A stretch of DNA of 64,000 bases, taken from an uncultured Verrucomicrobia subdivision 3 bacterium (GTDB lineage Bacteria; Verrucomicrobiota; Verrucomicrobiia; Limisphaerales; UBA11358). Numbering within the stretch: position 1 is the stretch's first letter; every line of letters begins with the position of its first letter. Location of the stretch: contig CAIOIC010000083.1 in NCBI GenBank assembly GCA_903858275.1, forward strand, positions 1 to 64,000, written 5' to 3'. Shown in pieces: positions 34,939-43,720 of this stretch. The position numbers and the translations under genes were made by a program. The notes under the pieces are model-generated. The model had not been told where the DNA came from. It made no database searches and was given only the letters and a program-made list of their open reading frames with translations.

Positions 34939-36329
34939 TTCCGGTTCCTCCACCAGTCCTTGAAAGTTTCCATCGGCATCGGCGGCAGGTCGCGAGTTTT
35001 CGTCCAGGCTTTGGCCGGATCAATGGCCGAGCCTTTCACGGCGCCGTGCAGCGGTTGCGTGAGCCAGCCGAGTTTCTTGGCCAGCCACCAGAACTTCGGC
35101 TCGTTCGCCAGGATGCCGAAAATCTGATACGCCAGCCGTTCGAAGAAGGCCGGCTCGGCGGCGGACGCATTGCGGCGGTTTTGCAACAGATGATGGTGCA
35201 AATCAATCTTCACCGGACAGGCCTCGGTGCAGGCGCCACAAAGCGAGGAGGCGTTGGAAAGATGCTTCCACTCCTGCAGTCCGCGCAGATGCGGCGTGAT
35301 GACGGAGCCGACCGGACCGCTGTAAGTGGTGCCGTAGGTATGGCCGCCCACGTTGCGGAAAATGGGACAGACGTTCAGGCACGCGCCGCAGCGGATGCAA
35401 TGGAGCGCGTCACGCTGCTCGGCGTCGGCCAGCAGTTCCGTGCGGCGATTGTCGAGAAGGACAACGTGCCATTCCTCCGGACCATCACATTCGCCGGCCT
35501 GGCGCGGGCCGGAATACATCGTGTTGTAACACGTCATCGGCTGCCCCGCCCCGGCAGTCGCCAGCATCGGCAAAAAGAGCGCGAGATCGGCAAAGCGAGG
35601 CAGCACTTTTTCGATGCCGAGCAGCGTGACCATCGTCTTCGGGAGCGCGGCGGTAAGCCGCGCGTTGCCTTCATTTTCCGTGATGGAAATCATGCCCGTC
35701 TCGGCGATGGCAAAATTCGCACCGGTAAAACCGACATCGGCGGCGATGTATTTCTGGCGCATCACGCGGCGGGCCACCATCGTCAAATCCTCCGGCGTGT
35801 TCGAGGGCGCATCGCCGAGCTCCTTCTGGAACAAGTCGCGGATTTCATCACGCGTCAGGTGCATCGAGGGGAAAACGATGTGATACGGCGCCTCATGCCG
35901 GAGCTGAACGATAAATTCACCCAGATCGGATTCAACAACGGTAAAGCCTTCCTTCTCCAGCGCGTGGTTCAGGTGGATTTCCTCGCTGGTCATCGCCTTG
36001 GACTTGATGATGGAGCGCGCTTTTTTATCGCGGAGAATCTGCGCGATGATTTCACGCGCCTGCTCGCCGGTGCTGGCCCAATGGACTTTTGTGCCGCGGG
36101 CCTCCAGCCGGGCGACGAGCGACTCGAGATGCGTGTCGAGGTGGTTGACGGCCTCCCATTTGGTTTCCGCAGCGGCCTGCCGCGCGGATTCCCAGCTTTG
36201 GAACGCGCCCTTGCGCCGGTCGCGGGCCGTCTCATAGCCGCGCAAGGCGGTGCGGATGAACTGGCGCAACCGCAGGTCGCCGGTCTTTTCGGCGGCGCGC
36301 GTCTTGAATTCGGAAACGGAGGTGCTCAT
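34935..36329 (-). CDS. lutB: LutB: iron-sulfur subunit of L-lactate oxidation complex
   Basis: The 464-residue product has the LutB/YkgF arrangement. An N-terminal LUD-type domain (about 60-290) includes KSKAMTSEEIHLNHALEKEG and ETGMISITENEGNARL. A ferredoxin-like pair of [4Fe-4S] motifs follows: CIRCGACLNVCP (C311, C314, C317, C321) and CGACTEACPVK (C364, C367, C371). A C-terminal LutB extension ends the chain. It works with LutA and LutC. The gene overlaps lutA upstream and lutC downstream by four bases each, so the three are tightly coupled. Confidence 0.95.
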   Translation of the reverse strand: MSTSVSEFKTRAAEKTGDLRLRQFIRTALRGYETARDRRKGAFQSWESARQAAAETKWEAVNHLDTHLESLVARLEARGTKVHWASTGEQAREIIAQILRDKKARSIIKSKAMTSEEIHLNHALEKEGFTVVESDLGEFIVQLRHEAPYHIVFPSMHLTRDEIRDLFQKELGDAPSNTPEDLTMVARRVMRQKYIAADVGFTGANFAIAETGMISITENEGNARLTAALPKTMVTLLGIEKVLPRFADLALFLPMLATAGAGQPMTCYNTMYSGPRQAGECDGPEEWHVVLLDNRRTELLADAEQRDALHCIRCGACLNVCPIFRNVGGHTYGTTYSGPVGSVITPHLRGLQEWKHLSNASSLCGACTEACPVKIDLHHHLLQNRRNASAAEPAFFERLAYQIFGILANEPKFWWLAKKLGWLTQPLHGAVKGSAIDPAKAWTKTRDLPPMPMETFKDWWRNRK

Positions 36330-37039
36330 CGCGTGTTCAACACCTCGGCGAGGCTGATCGTTTTGGTCGGTTTACCCTGACGCGAAAGGAGACCTTGAAT
36401 ATGCATCAGGCAGCTTGAATCGCTGGAAACGATGTATTCCGCGCCGGTCTCGGCGGCAGCGGCGCATTTCACCTCGCCCATCGCGGAGGAAATCATCGGG
36501 AACTTTGCGGCGAACGTCCCACCGAACCCGCAGCAGGATACTTCCGGCATTTCGACCAATTCCAATCCGTTGACGTTGGCCAGCAGGACGCGCGGCTGTT
36601 TCTGGATGCCGAGTTCACGCAGGCCGTGGCAACCATCGTGGAACGTTACTTTGTGGGGAAACTTCGCGCCAAGGTCAGTCACGCCGAGTTTATTGACAAG
36701 GAAATCGGAAAATTCCCAGGTGCGGGAAGCGACTTGCTTGGCGAGGTCCGCATGGCGGGTGCCGGCGAACAGCTCGGGATAAAACTTTTTCACCATCGCG
36801 CCGCAAGAGCCGGAACCGATGACGACAGCTTCCGCGTCCGCCAATTTTTCCAACACCGGCGCGGCGATGGTGCGGGCTTCGGGATGATAGCCGGAATTGA
36901 ACGGCGGCTGGCCGCAGCAAGCGATTTCCTCCGGGCAAACAACCTGATGGCCGAGACGCTCGAGAATCTCCACCATGCTGATGCCAGCGCGCGGATACAG
37001 CGCATCCACGAAACACGGGATGAACAACGTTACAGTCAT
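36326..37039 (-). CDS. lutA: LutA: CCG-domain subunit of L-lactate oxidation complex
   Basis: The 237-residue product has two cysteine-rich CCG domains like those of heterodisulfide reductase and glycolate oxidase subunits: IACCGQPPFNSG in the first half and VSCCGFGGTFAAKFP in the second. Isolated cysteines in GSGSCGAMV and SSDSSCLMHIQG complete the clusters. The family partner is LutB. It starts six bases after the rhamnulokinase stop, linking sugar activation and lactate oxidation in one transcription unit. Confidence 0.94.
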   Translation of the reverse strand: MTVTLFIPCFVDALYPRAGISMVEILERLGHQVVCPEEIACCGQPPFNSGYHPEARTIAAPVLEKLADAEAVVIGSGSCGAMVKKFYPELFAGTRHADLAKQVASRTWEFSDFLVNKLGVTDLGAKFPHKVTFHDGCHGLRELGIQKQPRVLLANVNGLELVEMPEVSCCGFGGTFAAKFPMISSAMGEVKCAAAAETGAEYIVSSDSSCLMHIQGLLSRQGKPTKTISLAEVLNTR

Positions 37040-37045
37040 GGGCGA

Positions 37046-38524
37046 TCAGCGGCGGCGCAGCTCGGCAAAGCGATCCGCCGCCGCATTCCACGCGGCCGGC
37101 TCGTAACGCTGCACCTCGGAGGAGGCGCGCACCACTTCACGCATCTCGGCCAGCGAAGAGAGTTCGCCGTCGGCCTTGACCTGCGTAAGCAGGTTGCCCA
37201 TCGCCGTGGCTTCCACCGGGCCAGTGACAACCGGCCGCTGGCAGGCGTCGGCGGCAAATTGATTGAGAATCCGGCTTTGCGATCCGCCACCCACAATGTG
37301 GATGACCTCGACTTTTTCGCCGGTCAATTCCTCGAGCGATCCCAGCGTTTCACGATACTTGAGCGCAAGACTTTCGTAGGCGCAACGAACGAGTTCGCCC
37401 TCGGTCTTCGGCACCGGCTGCTTTGTTTCGCGGCAAAATTCCTGAATGGCTTTCGGCATGTCCGGCGGATTGAGAAAGCGCGCATCGTTGAGATTCACGA
37501 TGGAGCGAAACGGCTTGGCTTTGGCCGCCAGCGCAGCGAGTTCCGCATAGTCGTATTTCCGACCGGCGGCATCGAACGAGCGTTTGCACTGCTGAACGAG
37601 CCAGAGACCCATGATGTTTTTGAGCAGGCGATAGGTTCCATCAATGCCGCCTTCGTTGGTCATGTTCAACTCCAGCGCGCGCGGCGTCAGCACGGCTTTC
37701 TGCACTTCCACGCCCATCAGCGACCAGGTGCCGGAACTGATATAGGCCCAGTTCGCCTTGCCGGTATCGGCCGTGGGCACGCCCGCGACGGCGGAAGCGG
37801 TGTCATGCGACGGCGGAGCGACAACTTTGACGCCGGTGAGCCCGGTGCGCTCGGCGAGCGACTTGCGGAATTTGCCAAGCGTGGTTCCGGGCGGGACAAT
37901 TTTCGGCAGGAAATGCGCGGGCAGGCCGAGTTTTTTCAACAGCGGCAATGACCAGTTGCGCTTGAGCGGATGCACGAACTGCGAGGTAGAGGCGATGGTA
38001 AATTCCGCCCGCTTCACGCCGCACATAGCCCAATGCAAAAAGTCGGGTGTGAACAGCAGCGTATCGGCCGCGTCAAGGATGGCGGGCGAATGCTGCTGCC
38101 ATGCCAGCAATTGATAGAGCGAGTTCAATTCCATGAACTGGAGGCCGGATTGCGCAAAGATTTCAGCGCGCGGAACTTTTTTGAATGTGCGTTCCAAGGC
38201 TCCGCGCGTGCGGGCATCACGATAGTGGTAAGGCAGACCGAGAATTTCGTCCTGCTTATTCAACAACACGAAGTCCACGCCCCAGGTATCGGCACCGACG
38301 GAGACGATTTGCTTGGCGTATTTTTTCCCGGCCAACGCGAGGCCGTTCTGAATTTCGCCCCAAAGACGGAGCGTGTCCCAGCGAAAAGTCTCGCCGAGAT
38401 ACACGCCGCCGTTGGAGAAGCGATGAACTTCTTCGAGTTGAAGGCGGCGACCATCCCACAAACCAGCGATGACCCGCCCGCTCTCCGCGCCGAGATCCAC
38501 GGCGAGATAAACTTTTTTTGCCAT
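37046..38524 (-). CDS. rhaB: Rhamnulokinase (FGGY kinase)
   Basis: The 492-residue product is a RhaB-type FGGY carbohydrate kinase that phosphorylates L-rhamnulose at O-1. The N-terminal LAVDLGAESGRVIAG is the ATP-binding ASKHA motif; GADTWGVDFVLL and GLPYHYRDARTRG are typical of RhaB; PPSHDTASAVAGVP, ISSGTWSLMGVE and HIVGGGSQSRILNQFAADA mark the C-terminal domain. No separate fuculokinase is seen anywhere in the window, so this enzyme may also phosphorylate L-fuculose. It lies upstream of lutABC and downstream of the fucose permease gene. Confidence 0.93.
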   Translation of the reverse strand: MAKKVYLAVDLGAESGRVIAGLWDGRRLQLEEVHRFSNGGVYLGETFRWDTLRLWGEIQNGLALAGKKYAKQIVSVGADTWGVDFVLLNKQDEILGLPYHYRDARTRGALERTFKKVPRAEIFAQSGLQFMELNSLYQLLAWQQHSPAILDAADTLLFTPDFLHWAMCGVKRAEFTIASTSQFVHPLKRNWSLPLLKKLGLPAHFLPKIVPPGTTLGKFRKSLAERTGLTGVKVVAPPSHDTASAVAGVPTADTGKANWAYISSGTWSLMGVEVQKAVLTPRALELNMTNEGGIDGTYRLLKNIMGLWLVQQCKRSFDAAGRKYDYAELAALAAKAKPFRSIVNLNDARFLNPPDMPKAIQEFCRETKQPVPKTEGELVRCAYESLALKYRETLGSLEELTGEKVEVIHIVGGGSQSRILNQFAADACQRPVVTGPVEATAMGNLLTQVKADGELSSLAEMREVVRASSEVQRYEPAAWNAAADRFAELRRR

Positions 38525-38611
38525 AAAACTTTATCCGGTTAAGCTGCTGCCAAATCGCGGTCCGGATTTAATAATTCACAGCGACTGGGTTGTTTATTGG
38601 CCACGCGCCGG

Positions 38612-40288
38612 TCAATGCGTCGGCAAGGCCGGTGATTCCGAAGTATTGCCCATGTCGCGGGCGAACAGCTTTTTCCAAGTGAATCCGTAGATCATGACGG
38701 CGACAAAGCATACCAGCGGAATAACGAAGCCGAACTGCATCCCGTGCTTGTCCGCCAACGCGCCCATCAGCATGGGTGCGATGGCCCCGCCGACGATGGC
38801 CATGACAATGATGGCCGCGCCTTTCTTGGTGTTTTCCCCCAAGCCACGGATGCCCAGCGCAAAAATGGTCGGGAACATGATGGACATGAAGAAATAGCTA
38901 GCAATCAAGCCCAGCGCCGAAACGAAGCCCAATCCGGCCACGACCAAGGTGAGCAGGATGACGTTGGCCAGGGCGTAAATTCCGAGCGCCAGATGCGGTT
39001 TAAGCCGCTGCATAAGGAAGCTGCCGGAGAAACGTCCAACCATGAACAGCACCATGCCGCCCAGCGACAGCACCAAGGCCGATTTCTTTTCGGACCATTT
39101 ATTAACCTCCACAACGTAGTTAATGAAGAAGCTGTTGATGCCGGTTTGGGCCGCGACGTAAAGGAACTGCGCCACCACGGCAAACACAAAGTGCGGCTGG
39201 GACCACATGGAACGTTCGCCTGTGGTTTTGTCCTGATGTTTCGCATCAGCCACGGCGTGCTCCTCGGCGTGGATATCGGGAATTTTATTGAAGGCGAACA
39301 AAATCAGGATCAGCGTCACCACCACGCCTAAGCCAATGTATGGGGTGGCGAGTCCGGCATTGCTCAAATTGACCGTTTCACCGGAGGAAAATATCAACAA
39401 ACCACCGACGAACGGGCCAAGAATCCAGCCCAGCGCGTTGTTGGTCTGGGCGAGATTGATGCGGCTGGCCCCGGTCTCCGGCGGGCCGAGCACGGTGGCG
39501 TAGGGATTGGCGATGGTTTCCAGGCAGGTCAATCCCAGCGCAATGACGAATAACCCCAGCAGAAACGCCGTGAACGCCGTCACCTGTGAGGCTTTGTCTA
39601 ATCCCACAATCGCCACGGAAACCGCCGCACAGTTCTTTTCAAAATCCTTGCTGTCTAAGGCTCGCGCCAGTTGTTCAACGCTGGTTCGGACGGCCGCCAG
39701 TTTCTCGGTGGCAGCCACATTCGGTGCGGCGGTCGCCAGCGCCGCCACCGCCTTGGTGAGATAATCTGCAGCCTTGGCCTTGGCCTGAATGGCGGCTTCC
39801 GGCGTCATCGTTTCTAGACCTGTCAGCTTCGCTTTAGCAGTGGCGATGTCATTACGGGCTTCCAACAGTTTCGCCTTGGCTTCCGCCGAGGTGACCACGG
39901 TAAGGTCGAACTTCTTGCCAACCCAGTTAGCCGTGCCGGTCCACTGGTCGCTCTTGGTGGCCGGGACAAACCAGAACGCGCCTAGCGCAAACAGGGTCAG
40001 GCCGAAAATAATGCCGGTTTTATAGCCGTAGCGACGGGCAATCATGCCAGCAGGCATTGCCATTAAAAAATACCCGCCATACACCGCCGCTTGCACCCAA
40101 CCGGATTGCGCCTTGGTGACTTCCAGCGAATTTTGGAAATGCTTATTTAGCACGTCCAGCAGCGCATGCGCAAAGCCCCACAGCAAAAACAAACTGCAAA
40201 TGAGGATGAATACAAACGCGTAATTTTTTCCGTCGGCGGTGCGGAACAAGCCGAGCTTGCCGCCAGTGGGTTTCGTAGGTGTGGTCAT
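38612..40288 (-). CDS. fucP: L-fucose/H+ symporter with a large periplasmic insertion
   Basis: The 558-residue MFS transporter is of the FucP type. Conserved residues known from E. coli FucP are present: Asp in ALLDVLN (D45) and Glu in LTCLETIANPYA (E257). Twelve transmembrane helices are visible. About 125 residues (112-237) are inserted in the short loop between helices 3 and 4, where E. coli FucP has only a few residues. The insert is rich in Ala, Lys and Glu (for example ARNDIATAKAKLTGLET) and should lie in the periplasm as a helical or coiled-coil domain. E. coli FucP is 438 residues, so the insert explains the extra length. Confidence 0.88.
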   Translation of the reverse strand: MTTPTKPTGGKLGLFRTADGKNYAFVFILICSLFLLWGFAHALLDVLNKHFQNSLEVTKAQSGWVQAAVYGGYFLMAMPAGMIARRYGYKTGIIFGLTLFALGAFWFVPATKSDQWTGTANWVGKKFDLTVVTSAEAKAKLLEARNDIATAKAKLTGLETMTPEAAIQAKAKAADYLTKAVAALATAAPNVAATEKLAAVRTSVEQLARALDSKDFEKNCAAVSVAIVGLDKASQVTAFTAFLLGLFVIALGLTCLETIANPYATVLGPPETGASRINLAQTNNALGWILGPFVGGLLIFSSGETVNLSNAGLATPYIGLGVVVTLILILFAFNKIPDIHAEEHAVADAKHQDKTTGERSMWSQPHFVFAVVAQFLYVAAQTGINSFFINYVVEVNKWSEKKSALVLSLGGMVLFMVGRFSGSFLMQRLKPHLALGIYALANVILLTLVVAGLGFVSALGLIASYFFMSIMFPTIFALGIRGLGENTKKGAAIIVMAIVGGAIAPMLMGALADKHGMQFGFVIPLVCFVAVMIYGFTWKKLFARDMGNTSESPALPTH

Positions 40289-40317
40289 GGTTGTGAATGT
40301 TAGGTGCTTTATTTTTG

Positions 40318-40445
40318 TGCGAACGGATTTCGGTTAACTTATTTGGTATTACGATGAAGCAACACCTTTTTTAGTTGCATGTTTTCTTGTTTCGCCGTTT
40401 CCGAGCCAACACAACTTCGGCGAACACCTTTTGCGTCCGTTCGTA
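40318..40445. promoter_or_regulatory. Repeat-containing regulatory region upstream of fucP
   Basis: The 179-base gap between fucI and fucP holds two exact copies of AACACCTTTT (40371-40380 and 40423-40432), 52 bases apart, about five helical turns. It also holds an inverted pair TGCGAACGGA (40318-40327) / TCCGTTCGTA (40436-40445). Such pairs could be regulator sites allowing looping. No clear -10/-35 was found for fucP. Confidence 0.4.
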
Positions 40446-40467
40446 TAATGCGAAACTGTCAATTTAC

Positions 40468-42252
40468 TCAAGCGTAAATCGGACCAAAGTTCTGGCAGGC
40501 ACGATAATCCGCACCTTCCAAGTCCGCCGTGCCGAACGCCGCCCAGGCGCTCGGACGGAACACTTTTTCCACCGCCACGTTGTGCATGTAAACCGGAATC
40601 CGCAGCATCGCCGCGAGCGAGATCAAGTCCGCGCCGATGTGGCCATAACTGATGGCACCGTGGTTGGCACCCCAGTTGTTCATCACGGTGTAAACATCGC
40701 GGAACGCGCCCTGCCCGGTCAGATTCGGCGCAAACCACGTCGTCGGCCAGGTCGGATTCGTGCGCTGGTCGAGCGTGTTGTGGACATTTTCCGGCAAATC
40801 CACCGTCCAGCCTTCAGCGATCTGCAACGCCGCGCCGAGACCTTTGATGAGGTTCAAACGGCACATCGTCACCGGCATGCCACCGCGGGTGAGGAAGCGA
40901 GTGCTCCAGCCGCCGCCGGGGAAATATTCCGTGATGCTCGGATGCCACGTCGTGGCCTCGAGACATTTCTTCGCCTCGTCCTTGGTGATTTCCCAGAACG
41001 GCTTCATCGCCGGCTGGCCGTCAATTTCCTGCTGGCCGGTGCCGTCGAGCGTCGCGGGGCCGGAGTTGATGAGATGCAAAATGCCGCCCGCCGCATGACC
41101 ATCAAGAGTATGGCCGGAAACGCGCTTCACGGCATCCGGACTCCAATAGGTCCGCACATCCGCAAAAATCTGCGCGGTGTTGGTCAGCAAATTGCCGAAC
41201 AACATCGAAGCGCCGTTGAGACAATCATTTTCGGTGGCGACGACGTAGGGCGCGCGAATGCCATTCCAATCGAACGACGTGCTGAGGATGGCTTCGAGAA
41301 AATCACCGTTCGGCTGGTAATCCGTCCATTGGCGCTGGCCTTGGAAGCCTGACGCGATGGCGTTGTGACCTTGTGCCTCTTCGCCAAAGCCCATTTCGGC
41401 GAGTTTCGGATTGCCCACCATCAAATCGCGAGCGATGAGCGCCATCTTGACGGATTTTTCCCATTCGCCGTCGAGCTGCGCACGGGGCCGGACAGTCTTC
41501 GGTGAATTGTAATCTTTGCCCTCCGGACAATTTTCCTTCACCCACTTGAGCGCTTTCTTGTATTCAGCGGGATCGTAAATGCCCTTGTCCATGCGGCGGA
41601 GGAATTCCGTCATGTCAATCGTCTCGACGCGCATGCCGAGATAATCTTCGAAGAACGGCTGGTCCACAATGGAACCGGCGATGCCCATCGAAACGCCGCC
41701 CATGCCGAGATACGATTTACCACGCATCAATGCCACCGCCAGACCGGCGCGGACGAAGCGGAGAAGCTTTTCCTGCACATCGGCGGGAATGGATTTATCG
41801 CCGCCGTCCTGAACTTCCTGCCCATAAATACCAAACGCCGGAAGGCCTTTCTGCGTGTGGCCGGCAAGCACCGCCGCGAGATAAACCGCGCCGGGACGTT
41901 CAGTGCCGTTGAAGCCCCAGACGGCTTTCGGGATGGACGGATTCATGTCCATCGTCTCGCTGCCGTAGCACCAGCAAGGGGTTACGGTGAGCGACACACC
42001 CACGCCTTCGCGCGCAAATTTTTCCGCACAGGCCGACGCCTCGGCCACGCCGCCGATGCAAGTGTCGGCAATGACGCATTCAACCTTCTTGCCATTCGGA
42101 TACCGCAGGCTGGAGGAAATGAGTTTGGCGGCGGACTTCGCCATGTCCATCGTCTGTTTTTCGAGCGACTCACGGACGCCGCCAAGGCGACCATCAATCG
42201 TAGGCCGAATGCCGATTTTGGGAAGGGAACCGTTAAACAATGATAATTTCAT
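40468..42252 (-). CDS. fucI: L-fucose isomerase
   Basis: The 594-residue product matches the FucI family in length and throughout the sequence. The N-terminal [22 protein letters not shown] is characteristic; [20 protein letters not shown]-like [29 protein letters not shown] and the C-terminal [18 protein letters not shown] with metal-site histidine are all present. It interconverts L-fucose and L-fuculose using Mn2+. Its product must be phosphorylated, but no FucK is present here. It precedes fucP on the same strand. Confidence 0.96.
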   Translation of the reverse strand: MKLSLFNGSLPKIGIRPTIDGRLGGVRESLEKQTMDMAKSAAKLISSSLRYPNGKKVECVIADTCIGGVAEASACAEKFAREGVGVSLTVTPCWCYGSETMDMNPSIPKAVWGFNGTERPGAVYLAAVLAGHTQKGLPAFGIYGQEVQDGGDKSIPADVQEKLLRFVRAGLAVALMRGKSYLGMGGVSMGIAGSIVDQPFFEDYLGMRVETIDMTEFLRRMDKGIYDPAEYKKALKWVKENCPEGKDYNSPKTVRPRAQLDGEWEKSVKMALIARDLMVGNPKLAEMGFGEEAQGHNAIASGFQGQRQWTDYQPNGDFLEAILSTSFDWNGIRAPYVVATENDCLNGASMLFGNLLTNTAQIFADVRTYWSPDAVKRVSGHTLDGHAAGGILHLINSGPATLDGTGQQEIDGQPAMKPFWEITKDEAKKCLEATTWHPSITEYFPGGGWSTRFLTRGGMPVTMCRLNLIKGLGAALQIAEGWTVDLPENVHNTLDQRTNPTWPTTWFAPNLTGQGAFRDVYTVMNNWGANHGAISYGHIGADLISLAAMLRIPVYMHNVAVEKVFRPSAWAAFGTADLEGADYRACQNFGPIYA

Positions 42253-42320
42253 ATATTTTGGATTGGTGGCTGTTGTCTTTTCATAGTGTCAAATTGACTG
42301 CCGCACGTCACGATTTTTGC

Positions 42321-42348
42321 TTGGACAAGAACATAAAATAATTGGACA
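42321..42348. promoter_or_regulatory. Direct repeat TTGGACA at 21-bp spacing upstream of fucI
   Basis: TTGGACA occurs at 42321-42327 and 42342-42348, exactly 21 bases apart (two helical turns), in an AT-rich context about 70-95 bases upstream of the fucI start. Paired direct half-sites at 21-base spacing are typical of AraC-family activators such as AraC. The rest of the 284-base gap (42253-42536) is AT-rich and holds no gene. TTGACA also occurs near the fucI leader on the minus strand, without a good -10. Confidence 0.5.
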
Positions 42349-42536
42349 TAACACAGGAATCGGCAAATTTTCAGGAACCTATTGCGCATAAATCTCCTGC
42401 AAAGGGAAATTTCAATGCTTTCTAAAGCAAACAGCCGCGTATGTCTGGCGACAAATCGCCAAATCACACCCCTTCCAAAATCAAATGCCGCAAGAGCTTT
42501 TGTGAACTTATCAATAACAGGTATCCATCGGACAAC

Positions 42537-43700
42537 TCACATCTTGCTCTTCAAGTAAGTTCCAAACCCAATGACGATGGTGGAAATGATGAGCGTGCCA
42601 ATGCCACCAGCGATGAGCAGGTGCGCTTTTTTGCTGGAGCCTTTCCATTCATGCAGGATCCAGCCCCACATCGTGCTGAAGATGATGATGCTCGCCATGT
42701 GCAGCGTCCATGAGGCAAAACTAAACTTGCCCATCTGCGTTTCGCCCATCGTGTAAAAGAAGAACTGGAAATACCAGCAGGTGCCAGCCAGCGCGGAGAA
42801 CAGATAGTTGGCAAACGCCGGAATCTTCAGATCCGCCACCTTGCCGGCCGCCGCCACCGCCGCCGCACCGTGTTCGCTGCCACCGGTGCCACCATGATGC
42901 GCGTGCTCTTCCTTCACATGCGAGGCGAGGTATTGATAGCCGGTGCGGTTTTTAAGATTAAGCAGCACACACCAGATGAAGTTCGTCGTGAAACCACCCG
43001 CCAACACCACCACCAGCTTCGGCAGACCGGTCCAGAGCGTTGAAGTGCCGGCCTTGGCGGCCGCGTCACCGATGGGATTACCCGCCGTCAGCGCAAAGGA
43101 GAAACACGCACTCATGATTCCGGAAAACGTGGCGACCATAATGCCTTTTTTGAAATTGAATTCAGCAATGGCTTTCTTCTTCTGCTCCACAGGCATCTCC
43201 TTTTCCTTGGTAAAACCCGCCAGCGCCGCAATGGCGATACCCAGCAGACAAACGCCGACACCGGCGAGCGTCACTTGCCCAGGCGTGGAACTGGCGATTT
43301 CCTGAATGCTCGCCCCCACCGGCAGGCCCGGCATAAACTGCTTGAAGATGGGCGGCACCAGCGTGCCAAAGGCCGCGCAATAGCCAAGCGCCACCCCCAT
43401 GCCGAGCGACATGCCCAAATAACGCATCGTCAGGCCGAAAGTCAGGCCACCGAAACCCCACATCGCGCCGAAAAAATAAGTCCACCAGAGCGTGCTGGCG
43501 GTTTGCTGACGCAGCACACCGAACACATCGTTTGTCATGGTCAGCGCAAACACCCACGGACAGATGATCCACGAGAAGAAACCGCCGACGAGCCAGTAGG
43601 TTTCCCACGACCATTTTTTTACGCCGCGATACGGCACATAAAAACTCCCGGAAGCCAGGCCGCCGAGCCAATGAAATATTACGCCAAGGAATGGATTCAT
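42537..43700 (-). CDS. rhaT: L-rhamnose/H+ symporter
   Basis: The 387-residue product is a RhaT-family ten-helix transporter of the DMT superfamily. The N-terminus GVIFHWLGGLASGSFYVPYR closely follows E. coli RhaT, as do the segment WGFGGLTFGLTMRYLGMSLG and the last helices (QFFFYTMGETQMGKFSFASW). A cytoplasmic loop with His/Gly-rich residues (about 265-285) is a little longer than usual. It imports L-rhamnose. The gene follows the GH106 gene by 20 bases, so uptake and debranching of rhamnose are co-expressed. Confidence 0.93.
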   Translation of the reverse strand: MNPFLGVIFHWLGGLASGSFYVPYRGVKKWSWETYWLVGGFFSWIICPWVFALTMTNDVFGVLRQQTASTLWWTYFFGAMWGFGGLTFGLTMRYLGMSLGMGVALGYCAAFGTLVPPIFKQFMPGLPVGASIQEIASSTPGQVTLAGVGVCLLGIAIAALAGFTKEKEMPVEQKKKAIAEFNFKKGIMVATFSGIMSACFSFALTAGNPIGDAAAKAGTSTLWTGLPKLVVVLAGGFTTNFIWCVLLNLKNRTGYQYLASHVKEEHAHHGGTGGSEHGAAAVAAAGKVADLKIPAFANYLFSALAGTCWYFQFFFYTMGETQMGKFSFASWTLHMASIIIFSTMWGWILHEWKGSSKKAHLLIAGGIGTLIISTIVIGFGTYLKSKM

Positions 43701-43720
43701 GATGATTTAGTTCACAGTTT

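Noticed and set aside
34788-36380. 530-codon open frame on the plus strand
   Set aside because: It is antisense to lutB and lutC, whose iron-sulfur motifs and overlaps are unambiguous.
36626-37951. 441-codon plus-strand frame
   Set aside because: It lies opposite lutA and rhaB and carries no motif.
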